A program made the position numbers and the translations under genes. 64,000 nucleotides of DNA, taken from positions 28,369 to 92,368 of the forward strand of contig JAURZE010000023.1 in NCBI GenBank assembly GCA_030653545.1, in the 5' to 3' direction. The notes under the pieces are model-generated. The model did no database searches and was not told where the DNA came from. It saw nothing but the letters and a program-made list of their open reading frames with translations. This document shows positions 1 to 9,095 of the stretch, piece after piece. How positions within the stretch are numbered: position 1 is the first letter of the stretch; every line of letters starts with the position of its first letter. Origin of the DNA: Nitrospira sp. (lineage in GTDB: Bacteria > Nitrospirota > Nitrospiria > Nitrospirales > Nitrospiraceae).

Positions 1-375
1 ACGAGCTTCGACGTGCCGTACCTGCGCGCTAAATTCCCCGACCTCAGATTCTCCATGCCGCATTTCGATCTCTGTTTTGCCGCCCGGAGATTGGGACTGC
101 GCGGCGGACTCAAACAAATCGAACGGGAGCTTGGGATCGAACGGGACACGTCCGTCCAAGGTCTGGATGGATGGGATGCCGTGCGGCTCTGGATGCAATG
201 GCGCGCGGGCGATGCCGCTGCGCGGGCCCTGCTGCTGGCCTACAACGAAGCCGATACCGCCAACCTCGCGCCGCTGGCGAAGCACGTGTTCGAGGACATT
301 CTCATTCGCTTCGGCCCGGCATCAGTGGGAGCCGCGACGCCTTCATACGGGGAAAGACAGGACTGTCACACATGA
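1..375 (+). CDS. RNase H-like exonuclease domain protein, C-terminal part
   Basis: The reading frame is open from base 1, so the gene begins outside the window and only its last 124 codons are seen. The first residues, SFDVPYL, fit the FDxPFL-type motif of DEDDh exonucleases of the YprB/RNase H-like family, and a later NEADTANLAPLAKH stretch fits the final acidic motif of that fold. The family acts on nucleic acid 3' ends; the substrate cannot be told from this fragment. The stop overlaps the start of the next gene in an ATGA, which argues for co-translation. The family call rests on two motifs only. Confidence 0.6.
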   Translation, partial: TSFDVPYLRAKFPDLRFSMPHFDLCFAARRLGLRGGLKQIERELGIERDTSVQGLDGWDAVRLWMQWRAGDAAARALLLAYNEADTANLAPLAKHVFEDILIRFGPASVGAATPSYGERQDCHT

Positions 376-1121
376 GTACCTGGGTGGGAATCGGACGGAG
401 CAACATCGGTCTCGTCCGCGCGATGAATCAAGACGCCTTTGTCACCATGGACCATCTCGGATTCTGGGCCGTGGCCGACGGGATGGGCGGCCATGCCGGC
501 GGAGACGTCGCCGCCCAATCCGCGATCGCCACCGCCGCCGCGCAGGCGGAACGCTTCGCTGGTCCGCTCCGCAACGGTCACTGCTCGCCACAGGATTTTC
601 TGCGGGATGTGATGACGCAGGCGAACGACGCCGTCCTCGAACGGGGCCGGCTGGAGCCTCGGCTGGCCCAGATGGGAACGACGCTGGTCACACTCCTGAT
701 TACCGCCGGCGCCACGCCGACCGCGCACCTGGCCCACGTGGGCGACAGTCGAGGCTATCTTTTTCGAGACGGCCGTCTCACACAATCGACCCGGGACCAC
801 ACGTTGATCGAAACCTATCTCGCCCAGGGAATCCTGACTCCGGCAACGGCCAAGACCCATCCTGAACGGCATGTACTCACGAAAGCGATCGGGATTGCCC
901 ACTCTGCAGAACCGGATTACTCCGCCTACCCGCTTGCACCGTCCGACATCCTGCTGCTCTGCTCGGACGGGCTTACGAAAATGTTGGAAGATGCCGACAT
1001 CGCCGATATTCTGGCGCCTGCGCAAGGCGACCCTATTCGGATCTGCGATCGCTTGATCGAGACTGCGCTCGCGCGCGGCGGTGAAGACAATGTGACCGTC
1101 GTCGTGATCGCGCACCGCTAA
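372..1121 (+). CDS. PP2C-family serine/threonine protein phosphatase
   Basis: A 249-residue, stand-alone PP2C (PPM) phosphatase that removes phosphate from Ser/Thr in the cytoplasm using two metal ions. Visible family motifs are NQDAF near residue 18, ADGMGGHAGG near 35-44 with the metal-binding Asp, HVGDSRGYL in the middle, LLCSDGLTKML around 195-205 and GGEDNVTVV at the end with the last metal-binding Asp. The ATG at 372 is preferred over upstream in-frame starts because the PP2C fold begins a few residues later and it overlaps the preceding stop. No cognate kinase is adjacent; the closest one visible is at 25.8 kb. Confidence 0.93.
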   Translation: MSTWVGIGRSNIGLVRAMNQDAFVTMDHLGFWAVADGMGGHAGGDVAAQSAIATAAAQAERFAGPLRNGHCSPQDFLRDVMTQANDAVLERGRLEPRLAQMGTTLVTLLITAGATPTAHLAHVGDSRGYLFRDGRLTQSTRDHTLIETYLAQGILTPATAKTHPERHVLTKAIGIAHSAEPDYSAYPLAPSDILLLCSDGLTKMLEDADIADILAPAQGDPIRICDRLIETALARGGEDNVTVVVIAHR

Positions 1122-1143
1122 CCGTTCCCCCTCAATCCCATCG

Positions 1144-1172
1144 TTGACAAGGCCCCTCCAGCCATGTAGCCT
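1144..1172 (+). promoter_or_regulatory. sigma70-type promoter
   Basis: TTGACA at 1144-1149, a 17-nt spacer, then TAGCCT at 1167-1172. It lies in the gap after the PP2C gene and about 70 nt before the next start, so it probably begins a new transcript for the exported proteins at 1242 and 2210. Confidence 0.5.
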
Positions 1173-1241
1173 GATCTATCATTCAGCAGAGACGTTCCCC
1201 AGCTTCCACTTACCTACGCTGAGTAAATTAAGGATTCTGTG

Positions 1242-2123
1242 ATGCCCGACTTCTCTCGGATCGTTTCCTTCGTCTTGTCAGGATATCTTTTCCTCACCGC
1301 TTCTCCCGGATTGGCACAGGATCATGCGGGCCCGGAATCGGTGATCCGCGCGTTGGTCGACGCCAATGCGGCACGAGACCTCGACGGCATGTCCCGGCTG
1401 ATGGCGCACGATGACGATGCCACCGGCTATACCATCGGCGGGCGGAAATACGTGGGATGGCCGGAGCTGGAACGGGACATTCGCGACGAGTTCGCCTTCG
1501 TCGAAAAGCTGGAAATGCCCATCACGGACCTGAAGGTATGGACCAAAGACGATCTGGCCTGGTTTGCGATGGAGCTGGACTATATCCGCTACGTCAACGA
1601 AGGCGGACAGCTCCACCATACGGTGATCCCCCTGCGGGAAAGCGGCGTTCTCGAAAAGCGCCAGGGGCAATGGCTCCTGGTCTCATGGCATGAATCGCTC
1701 CGGGCGGCCAACTGGCCCGCGGTGGCTCACGCGCAGCCTGCGGCGCCGGTTCCACAGCTGGTTGCCGACCCAGGCGTGCTCCGCGCTCCTACGGCAGACC
1801 TGAGCGGCGAGTGGGAAATCCTCGAAGTCGAGGACGATAAACGCTACAAGGCCACACTGGACAAGTCCGGCAATGGCCCCTACACCCAGCACGGCGGCCA
1901 TTTCACCACGACCAAGTTTGCCGACCGCGTCTGGCAAGGCACCTGGCAGCAACCCGGCAATGATCGTGAAGGGGGATTCGACCTCTTGCTCTCGGAGGAC
2001 GGCACACAGGCGAAAGGAGTCTGGTGGTATTCCCGAGTCGGCACGCATAAGAATATTCCTCCGCGGGAACATGGCGGCTCGTATCAATGGAAACGGCTCA
2101 CGCCGCCCGCTTCACATCAATGA
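1242..2123 (+). CDS. Exported SnoaL/NTF2-like domain protein
   Basis: A protein of about 293 residues with an N-terminal signal peptide (hydrophobic core SFVLSGYLFLTASPG, likely cut after GLAQ). Residues ~30-160 look like a SnoaL_3/DUF4440 NTF2-type fold: an ESVIRALVDANAARDLDGM helix, a G-W pattern and an LVSWHES strand at the end. The last ~100 residues (GEWEILEVEDDKRY to HGGSYQWKRL) form a second, Trp-rich beta domain I do not recognise. ATG 1242 is chosen; a GTG directly before it (1239) would add one residue. No catalytic residues are evident, so the role is unknown; binding of a small ligand in the periplasm is the usual guess for the fold. Confidence 0.65.
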   Translation: MPDFSRIVSFVLSGYLFLTASPGLAQDHAGPESVIRALVDANAARDLDGMSRLMAHDDDATGYTIGGRKYVGWPELERDIRDEFAFVEKLEMPITDLKVWTKDDLAWFAMELDYIRYVNEGGQLHHTVIPLRESGVLEKRQGQWLLVSWHESLRAANWPAVAHAQPAAPVPQLVADPGVLRAPTADLSGEWEILEVEDDKRYKATLDKSGNGPYTQHGGHFTTTKFADRVWQGTWQQPGNDREGGFDLLLSEDGTQAKGVWWYSRVGTHKNIPPREHGGSYQWKRLTPPASHQ

Positions 2124-2209
2124 ATGATTCATCCGCACCGTGCGTTCCCTCTGCTCCGCATACCTGCGCACCGACATTTCCGATCGCTTCACCACCTCTG
2201 GGAGACTTT

Positions 2210-3208
2210 ATGTATTGGATGCTTGTTCTTTTGATCACAGGGCTCATGGGCGCTCCCGCATTTGCCGACGGCGGCCATGACCACCACGCCGTGCCGACAC
2301 TGAAGAATCAGACCACGACCACCGTCACGATAAAGGATGACACCGTCACCTTGACCTTCGGTCCCATCGATCTGCCCACCAGCCATGACGGCGACCTGGC
2401 CGCCTCGATGCCCAAACATAACTTCCAGCTTCCCGAAGATATGTACATGGTGGGGTATAAATCGGCGGTCTTTACCAAAGAAGGCAAGGAACTCCCCAGA
2501 AACTACCTCCACCATATTTTGATGCTGAACAACACGAAACCCAGTGTGTCCTGTCCCGGTGAGCCGCTGTTCTTCGCGGGGGCCGGCCTGGAAATGACCG
2601 AGGCGCGCTTCCCGGATGGGTATGGCGTCAAGCTGGCGAAAGGCGATCACCTCATGTCCGTCGTGGCCTTCTACCACAAAGCCCCGCCGACAAAAAACGT
2701 AATGGCTTCCTTCACCATGTATATGGCGCCGAAATCAAAGCCGGTGAAGGAAATGGACGTCTATCAGGTGGGCGTGAATATCGTGTGTTATAGCAAATTC
2801 GGCGCACGGGGCGCGGATCAAACGGACGAGGGCATTGAAATCAGACCGGGAGTCCAGGTCCATACGGCACCGCTGAAATTTTCCATGGATGGCTGCGTCA
2901 AGTTTGCCTATCCGCACGGCCACGATGAGCTGCTGATGATTGCGCTCGAAGATAAAGCGAACAAGCGCACGCTGCTCAGGACGGTGCCGGATGTGGACCT
3001 TGACGGCACCTTCCGGGAATTCCAGCCCCATCAAGTCTATAAAGACAGCCAAGGATTTTCCGTCATGCAATCGGGCGAGTACGATATGGTGATGGTCCAT
3101 CATCACCCGCTGCAGAAAACCGAATTCCAACATGGCATGGGAAACTATCTTCTCTATATGACTCCGGGCGCTTGCCGCACCAGCGATACGGCACAGGCGA
3201 ATCCGTAA
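2210..3208 (+). CDS. Secreted His-rich protein, possibly PHM-like copper fold
   Basis: 332 residues starting at the ATG preceded by GGGAGA. The N-terminus is a signal peptide (MYWMLVLLITGLMGAPAFA) followed by GGHDHH. I cannot assign a family firmly. Several features recall copper type II monooxygenases (PHM/DBM fold): a His pair in NYLHHILMLNN, an HGH in YPHGHDELLMIAL, and a C-terminal VHHHPL. It also has a few Cys that could pair (VSCPG, IVCYS, DGCVKF, GACR). The upstream start at 2087 would put the signal peptide inside the protein, so it was rejected. The gene is followed at once by a strong terminator and follows the NTF2-like exported protein, perhaps in one transcript. Confidence 0.6.
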   Translation: MYWMLVLLITGLMGAPAFADGGHDHHAVPTLKNQTTTTVTIKDDTVTLTFGPIDLPTSHDGDLAASMPKHNFQLPEDMYMVGYKSAVFTKEGKELPRNYLHHILMLNNTKPSVSCPGEPLFFAGAGLEMTEARFPDGYGVKLAKGDHLMSVVAFYHKAPPTKNVMASFTMYMAPKSKPVKEMDVYQVGVNIVCYSKFGARGADQTDEGIEIRPGVQVHTAPLKFSMDGCVKFAYPHGHDELLMIALEDKANKRTLLRTVPDVDLDGTFREFQPHQVYKDSQGFSVMQSGEYDMVMVHHHPLQKTEFQHGMGNYLLYMTPGACRTSDTAQANP

Positions 3209-3230
3209 GCGCACGCTCCCCCGCTCATGA

Positions 3231-3281
3231 CGCCTGCCGGCCTCCGTCCTGTGACGTGAGGCCGGCAGGCGTTTCTTTTTT
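3231..3281 (+). terminator. Rho-independent terminator
   Basis: A perfect 14-bp stem (3231-3244 with 3258-3271), 13-nt loop, followed by a T-rich run at 3272-3281. It closes the transcript of the secreted protein ending at 3208. The rest of the gap to 3551 shows no gene, hairpin or convincing promoter. Confidence 0.9.
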
Positions 3282-3551
3282 CACTTCGCACGCAAGGCCT
3301 CGTCCAAAATTGTTCGTTCACAAAGGTGCGCCGTCGATCACCCCCTACGAAAGAACCGCGCGTTCGCGTCGATTGAGGCTGTGATTGAGGCGCCGCGATA
3401 TGGTATTCAAGACGGTAAACCAGCGCGGGATGCGGCTTTGGAGTCTCTCCCTTGAGGGACAGCGCGCGCGTCACCGCCTACAGAGGATTTATCACATCTA
3501 TCCCTCTGGGACTGGGCCGGCTCGACGTCCCCAGCAACACGGAATTGGTCC

Positions 3552-6500
3552 ATGCCGCAGAGTGAGCCCGTTACTATCCTGGTCGTCAATGAGCAAGCTG
3601 ACGAAATCAAGCTCGTCACACTGAGCCTGCGCGGCTTCTTTCCCGATTGCCGGGTTGAATCGGTCTATTCCGCCGAAGAAGCCCTCCGGTGGGTGGATCG
3701 CGCCGAGTGGGACCTGATTCTGATCGATGAGCGACTCGGGCTCCAGAGTCGCCCGTCGTTGGTGGCCACGCTCAGGGAACGCCTCCCGACTACCGCGATT
3801 GTGCTGCAGACCGACCGAAGCGATTCGACCGCCGCCGTCACGGCGCTGCAAGCCGGTGCCAACTTTCTTCTCTTCAAAAAATCACCCGCGTTTCTGACCG
3901 AACTGGTGCTCTACGCCAAAGGCGCCATCGAACAACGCCATCTCCGCGCCACGTTCGCACACACGCACGATCGGCATACTCGCCTACTGGAAACACTCAC
4001 GGACGTGTTCTACGAAGTCGATACGGAAGGACGGTTTGTCTTCATTAGCCCCGGGGTCACCGCGCTCCTGGGCTACCAGCCCGAAGAACTGACCGGGGCA
4101 CCCTTTTCCAAGCTGATTCCTCCCGATCAACAAGCGCGCGCGCACCATCGCATCAATGACCGCCGCACAGGCCCTCGGGCGGCGCGCCGGGTCCTGATTG
4201 AATTACTCAAGAAACCTCAGGCCACGGGCTCCGGCCAGGCCCGCGTGCAGGCCGAAGTCAGCGCCAAGGGTCTCTACGATGCGCGCCGCCACTACACCGG
4301 GAGCCTCGGACTCATCCGGGATATGACGGGGCCTCTCGCACAGACCGAGACCATTCAACGCCTTGAAACCAGACTGCTCGAATCAGATCGCCACCGCGCG
4401 ATCGCCCAGCGCTTGACCAGCCTGTCGCATGATCTGCACCGGCCGCTCTCCGCCGTGTTGACCCAATCCCAGCGGCTCCTGGACACAATCCGTGAGGCTC
4501 AGTTTGATACGCGCCTTGAAACCCTGACCGCGCGCGCACGGGAGGCCTCGGCATATGGAGACGCGTTAGCTCGGGCAGTCGTTGATGCCGGTCTAGCCGA
4601 AGACACGCTAGGACAGGTCATTGCCGAAGCTCTGGCTCCCGTTGCTCATCTCAACATCGTGCAGCACCGCGATGCGACCGGCCTTTCGAACGTGGGCAGT
4701 TCACGGAACGTCTGGGTACGGATCATTCAGATTGTGGTGATCCAGGCGATTCGACAAATGGCCGCCCGCCAAGCGATGCACCGGCTGGACATATTCGCGC
4801 AGACCGTCACGGCCACCGGGACACCGATCGATCCGGCGCCTGGCCTCTTTCCAGCTCCGGCACCCCGAGAGGTCGAGATTCTGATTCAGGAAAGCGACTC
4901 GGCAGCTACTCTCACGACCGGCTCACTACCGGCCTCCCCTGATCTCAACCAGGCCTATGAAGACATCGGCCAACTCCAGGGTCGCATGGAGTGGTTGGCC
5001 CCGGCGAGACAACCGCTCTCCATCCGCCTGTGGCTGCCGATTCCTGACGTGCCTCAGACACCTGAGGCAGCAGCAGAGGCGGCGCCAAGCCCGCCTGAGC
5101 CGCCCACAGCGGCACCGGTCGACACTCACGTAGAAACTCCGCTGCCTCCACCTTCAGACGGACCGCTCCCGGATCGAAGGATGGCCATACGTGCCGCGGT
5201 CCAACTTCCGGCGCGAGTGACCGTCGGCCCAGCAGTCCGCGAGGGAACCGTTCACACCTTGAGCCTGACGGGAGCCACCGTCACCCTGGTCGGGCCGCTC
5301 CCGAATCTCTCTGGCCAATCCGCCTATTTGGTGTTCAAGACCGTCGTAGGGATTCTGGAACTTCAAGCCACCGTCCACGAGCGTGGCATGCAGACCGGAC
5401 CACCCGGTGAGACCGGAGAGCGCCCGGTCCTCGCATTCGAATTTACTCCGCCAGGAGAAACCGAGCGGAAGGTGCTGGGCTCCTTTATCGAGGCCGCCCA
5501 AGAACGGAGCCTGGCGATCAGCCTTGAGGCGTTACTGTCTCAGCCTGATGACGTCGCGCTTCCGGACCAGCCCGGTCAGGACCACCGAGCCACCGATCAC
5601 CGGGAAGGCATCCGGGTCCGAGTCGCACTTCCGGTCCGGATTGATGGGGCTCACGAACAGAATCCGGCCGCTCGACAGCTTGGACTGGCGGTGAATTTGT
5701 CACGCGGAGGGGCCTGCCTGCAGGCCAAAACGCTTCCCGGCCAGGTGGGCGAGACGATCGTCTTGCATTTCCCCCACGGCAATGGGCAAAGTCATTCACA
5801 GCCTCACGAACCGGCCGCACCGGACGCCGTACTCCCGGCGCAAATCGTGTGGACGGCTCCAGACTCCACGGCTCCTTCCGAGTTACGCCCGACGCACACT
5901 GAACCGGGTCAACGTTTCGGCGTCCGCTTTATTGAACTGCCGGCCTTCGCCGAGCGCGAGGTCAACCGCGTCGTCGCCCAACACATCGGCTCGTCCATCG
6001 ACTTGGATGGGATCGCCGGACGTGCGGCCATTGTCAGCGCCAGACGAGAATGCCGGAATGTACGCGGCCAAGTCATCGCCATTACCGACGATCACGCACG
6101 TCACCAGATTTCCCCGAATACGCCTATCGTGATCCTCTCTCCCGGCTTCGGATGCACCCAGACCGACTACATTGCCCTGTCAGAATTCTTGGCCATCAAT
6201 CGGCTCCGCGTCCTGCGCTATGACTACAGCAACCATATCGGCCAAAGCGACGGCGATGTCCTCCAGACGACATTGCGGAGCATGCAGGCCGATCTGCAAA
6301 CGGTTCTTGAATTTGCTCATACGACGTGGCCCACCGCCCCACTCGCGATCCTGGCCGAAGACGTCGCGGCCCGAGTCGCCCTGAAGGTCATTGCGCAACG
6401 TCCTGTGGCCCAGCTTCTGCTGCTGGCCAACCCGGTGCTCGACATTCAGGCCGCCCTATCGGCCGAGCATCATCATGACCTTCTGGCCGACTACCAGCAC

Positions 6501-7706
6501 GGCCTCAGACGGGGCAGCGGGAATGTGTGGGGCCTCAATGTCAATCTCGATCAGTTCCTGAGCGATCTCATCGCCGGCCACTATGCCACGCTGGCGACGA
6601 CGGTGACCGATCTGTCTGCGCTGACTGTCCCCATGGTTATCCTGAACTCTCCGTCAGCGGATCCCTCGATGCGGCATCCCTTTCCCAGCCCGGACGAATC
6701 ACTTCGAGCCTTGCCGACGATGCCGACCACCGTCTCGATCCCCAGCGCGTTGTCGGTTACCGGGCGCACCTTCGACGCCCGCTTACTCGCGTCATTCAAC
6801 ACACTCTTCACGGAGATTGCTCGCGTGTGCTTCCCCGGAGAGGCACGGCCGGCCATCCACACACCGACCAGCCACGACATTTCCAAACAGTATCTCCTCG
6901 AGCGGGAGCGCATTCGGATCCGCCACCACGTCTCGCAGTCGTCTCGAGACGCCTTGTGGATCGCGCATCTCGCCCAGCTTCCGCAGCTCGGCACCCTGCA
7001 TCACCATGTGCGACTGCTGCAAGAGCTGTATCAACAGGCTCTTCCGCTTGAACCCGGCATGCGCATCCTGGATATCGGATGCGGCGCGGGCGAGTTCGCG
7101 CACACGCTCCTCCTCAATCGCATGTATCACCTGCTCCACGCGTCACATGCGCCGCAACGCCCCCTACACTATGTCGGCATCGACCACTCCCAGGAAACGG
7201 TCGCGTCCGCAGAACAAGCCTTTACGGGGCTGTATCAGGAGTTACAATCCACGTTCTCCAAGATCGCCGGTCCGACGACTGCCGTGACGACTGAGTGGGG
7301 AATCCATCTCCCGTCCTCACGCGAAGCGGTCGATCGAGTCGTCAGTCATCTCTCGCTCTCCTTCGCCTCCTCTCCCCTCACCTTCCTGCGACAGGCCGTT
7401 CAGACGCTCACGGAAGATGGACGCCTCATCGTGACGTGCGTACGTCCGCACACAGATCTTGCCGGGCTCTATCGCGAGCAACTCCATCACGCCGGGCAGG
7501 ATGAGCTCTCCCCTGCGGCTCAAATTTTCCTCCACTATCTCGGACGGCTACACGAAGCGATTCGCCATGGGCTGCTGCACGCCTTTGACCGAGAACAACT
7601 GTCGGATCTCTTGATTCATGCCGGTGCAACCCCTCTTCGAATCGTGCCTATTCTGGATGGGCAGCTCCTGATCGCCACCGCCCGGAAGGGGAAATCCGCT
7701 GGCTGA
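3552..7706 (+). CDS. Multidomain signalling protein: REC-PAS-pseudokinase-PilZ-PilZ-hydrolase-methyltransferase
   Basis: 1384 residues. In order: receiver domain ~8-125 (ILVVNEQ, phospho-acceptor Asp in LILIDERLG, Lys in LLFKKSP); PAS ~145-215 (FYEVDTEGRFVFISPG); HisKA-like helix ~290 (LSHDLHRPLSAVL) followed by a region ~390-500 that resembles an ATPase domain but lacks clear N and G boxes; PilZ ~540-650 with a degenerate motif; a second PilZ ~682-820 (REGIRVRV and NLSRGG, so likely to bind cyclic-di-GMP); an alpha/beta-hydrolase ~840-1080 similar to the LuxD acyltransferase (RYDYSNHIGQSDG); and a SAM methyltransferase ~1155-1380 (LDIGCGAGEF, YVGID). The Ser expected in LuxD before the ARVA helix appears to be Ala, so the hydrolase may be inactive. 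No membrane segment. It lies just upstream of a kinase/regulator pair. Substrates are unknown. Confidence 0.82.
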   Translation: MPQSEPVTILVVNEQADEIKLVTLSLRGFFPDCRVESVYSAEEALRWVDRAEWDLILIDERLGLQSRPSLVATLRERLPTTAIVLQTDRSDSTAAVTALQAGANFLLFKKSPAFLTELVLYAKGAIEQRHLRATFAHTHDRHTRLLETLTDVFYEVDTEGRFVFISPGVTALLGYQPEELTGAPFSKLIPPDQQARAHHRINDRRTGPRAARRVLIELLKKPQATGSGQARVQAEVSAKGLYDARRHYTGSLGLIRDMTGPLAQTETIQRLETRLLESDRHRAIAQRLTSLSHDLHRPLSAVLTQSQRLLDTIREAQFDTRLETLTARAREASAYGDALARAVVDAGLAEDTLGQVIAEALAPVAHLNIVQHRDATGLSNVGSSRNVWVRIIQIVVIQAIRQMAARQAMHRLDIFAQTVTATGTPIDPAPGLFPAPAPREVEILIQESDSAATLTTGSLPASPDLNQAYEDIGQLQGRMEWLAPARQPLSIRLWLPIPDVPQTPEAAAEAAPSPPEPPTAAPVDTHVETPLPPPSDGPLPDRRMAIRAAVQLPARVTVGPAVREGTVHTLSLTGATVTLVGPLPNLSGQSAYLVFKTVVGILELQATVHERGMQTGPPGETGERPVLAFEFTPPGETERKVLGSFIEAAQERSLAISLEALLSQPDDVALPDQPGQDHRATDHREGIRVRVALPVRIDGAHEQNPAARQLGLAVNLSRGGACLQAKTLPGQVGETIVLHFPHGNGQSHSQPHEPAAPDAVLPAQIVWTAPDSTAPSELRPTHTEPGQRFGVRFIELPAFAEREVNRVVAQHIGSSIDLDGIAGRAAIVSARRECRNVRGQVIAITDDHARHQISPNTPIVILSPGFGCTQTDYIALSEFLAINRLRVLRYDYSNHIGQSDGDVLQTTLRSMQADLQTVLEFAHTTWPTAPLAILAEDVAARVALKVIAQRPVAQLLLLANPVLDIQAALSAEHHHDLLADYQHGLRRGSGNVWGLNVNLDQFLSDLIAGHYATLATTVTDLSALTVPMVILNSPSADPSMRHPFPSPDESLRALPTMPTTVSIPSALSVTGRTFDARLLASFNTLFTEIARVCFPGEARPAIHTPTSHDISKQYLLERERIRIRHHVSQSSRDALWIAHLAQLPQLGTLHHHVRLLQELYQQALPLEPGMRILDIGCGAGEFAHTLLLNRMYHLLHASHAPQRPLHYVGIDHSQETVASAEQAFTGLYQELQSTFSKIAGPTTAVTTEWGIHLPSSREAVDRVVSHLSLSFASSPLTFLRQAVQTLTEDGRLIVTCVRPHTDLAGLYREQLHHAGQDELSPAAQIFLHYLGRLHEAIRHGLLHAFDREQLSDLLIHAGATPLRIVPILDGQLLIATARKGKSAG

Positions 7707-7747
7707 AACCACGGTCGGTGTGTATACTCGCCCCTGTTACCTAACAT

Positions 7748-7790
7748 CCTCTCTTCCCTGTTCCCCCGGCCTCACACCTGGGAAAAGAGG
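7748..7790 (+). other. Leader hairpin upstream of histidine kinase gene
   Basis: An 11-bp stem with one mismatch (7748-7758 with 7780-7790) around a 21-nt loop lies between the multidomain gene and the histidine kinase gene. No T-run follows, so it may be a processing or attenuation structure rather than a terminator. Its function is not shown. Confidence 0.35.
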
Positions 7791-7816
7791 AAGCACGACC
7801 ACCCCTCTGGATAGAT

Positions 7817-9088
7817 ATGACTGACCACCCCCTTCCCCAGGCCACCGCTTCATTCACCGCGCTCACTCCCCTCCAGCGGCTCACCAGATTTGCCCAGGAT
7901 ATGGGAACGCTTTCGGACCGCGCCGTGATCGCCAACCGCATTCTCGTCGAACTCTGTGACGCCACCACCTCCCGCCAAGGCGCGCTGTACTTGCTCGATC
8001 GTGAGCACGATCGATATGACCTGGTAATGACCGTCGCCGGCCAGAGCACAGCGGCCCCACTCCCCTCATTTGCTTCGACTCACCCACTCATTCACGCACT
8101 CGCCCACAAGCATCATCTCCTCTCAGTCGCAGACATAGCGGACATCCCTCCGATCACGCCTGAATTAGCCGACACATTAGGGGCAGCTCAATCGACCTTG
8201 GCCGTGCCGCTTCTGAACAAAGCTCGATTGATCGCCTTTGCGCTGCTCGGATTCCCTGCGGACCGGCCGCTCGATCATGCGGATGGACGGGACCTCCTCA
8301 CCGCCCTGGCGCAGAGCGGAGCCAACGCCCTCGACTCCATCCTCGCTCACGACGATCTCCACCAGTCTCAAACGCTCATGCGCCGAACCGACCGACTTCG
8401 CTCACTGGAAATCATCGCCGGCGGGTTTGCCCACGAAATCCGGAATCCCCTGACGTCGATCAAAACCTTTATCCAGTTGGCTCCGGAACGAAAGGACGAC
8501 ACGGAATTCATCCACGACTTCAGTCGCATCGTGCTGGACGACGTGCACCGGATCGAACGGCTGATTCAGGAAATTCTGGACTACGCCCGCTATATGGAAC
8601 CCAAGTTGACGGATGAGGATCTCAACGAGATCGTCACCTCCTGCCTCTATTTCATCGAAGTGAAGGCGGACAGCAAACGGATCAAGATTGAAAAACAGTT
8701 GGCGTCTGAGCTTCCTCGTGTCATGTTAGATCGTCAACAAATAAAGCAGGTCCTTTTGAATCTGCTGCTCAACGCCATCGACGCGATGGGAGACGGTGGA
8801 GGGCAGTTGATGGTTCGCACCCACCGGATCCTAAAGCCGGGGGCAACGGTGTGGACACAGATTGAGATCGAAGATAGCGGCCCGGGCATTTCCAAGGCCA
8901 ACCTGGACCACATCTTCGATCCGTTCTTCACGACGAAGCACACCAGCGGCGAGCATGCGGGAACGGGCTTGGGATTGACGATTGTGCATCAGATTATCCA
9001 AGAGCATCGCGGTGAAATTCAGGTCGAGAGTACCGAGGGAGTGGGAACCACGTTTTCCGTGAATCTTCCGGCCCTCCCGATAGACTAG
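7817..9088 (+). CDS. GAF-domain sensor histidine kinase
   Basis: 423 residues, no membrane segment, so a cytoplasmic sensor. GAF domain ~20-165, then HisKA ~190-260 with the phospho-acceptor His in GGFAHEIRNPLTSIK, then HATPase_c with N box NLLLNAIDAMGDGGG, G1 box EDSGPGI, F box FDPFFTTK and G2 box GTGLGLTIVHQII, all intact. It should autophosphorylate and pass phosphate to the NtrC-type regulator that starts eight bases after its stop. The HEIRNPL-type H box and the partner type resemble NtrB/ZraS-class kinases. Signal unknown; the GAF domain suggests a small cytoplasmic ligand. Confidence 0.93.
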   Translation: MTDHPLPQATASFTALTPLQRLTRFAQDMGTLSDRAVIANRILVELCDATTSRQGALYLLDREHDRYDLVMTVAGQSTAAPLPSFASTHPLIHALAHKHHLLSVADIADIPPITPELADTLGAAQSTLAVPLLNKARLIAFALLGFPADRPLDHADGRDLLTALAQSGANALDSILAHDDLHQSQTLMRRTDRLRSLEIIAGGFAHEIRNPLTSIKTFIQLAPERKDDTEFIHDFSRIVLDDVHRIERLIQEILDYARYMEPKLTDEDLNEIVTSCLYFIEVKADSKRIKIEKQLASELPRVMLDRQQIKQVLLNLLLNAIDAMGDGGGQLMVRTHRILKPGATVWTQIEIEDSGPGISKANLDHIFDPFFTTKHTSGEHAGTGLGLTIVHQIIQEHRGEIQVESTEGVGTTFSVNLPALPID

Positions 9089-9095
9089 GAGTACT

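Noticed and set aside
366..1115. 249-codon minus-strand frame opposite the PP2C gene
   Set aside because: Same extent as the phosphatase gene, Arg-rich, no recognisable domain.
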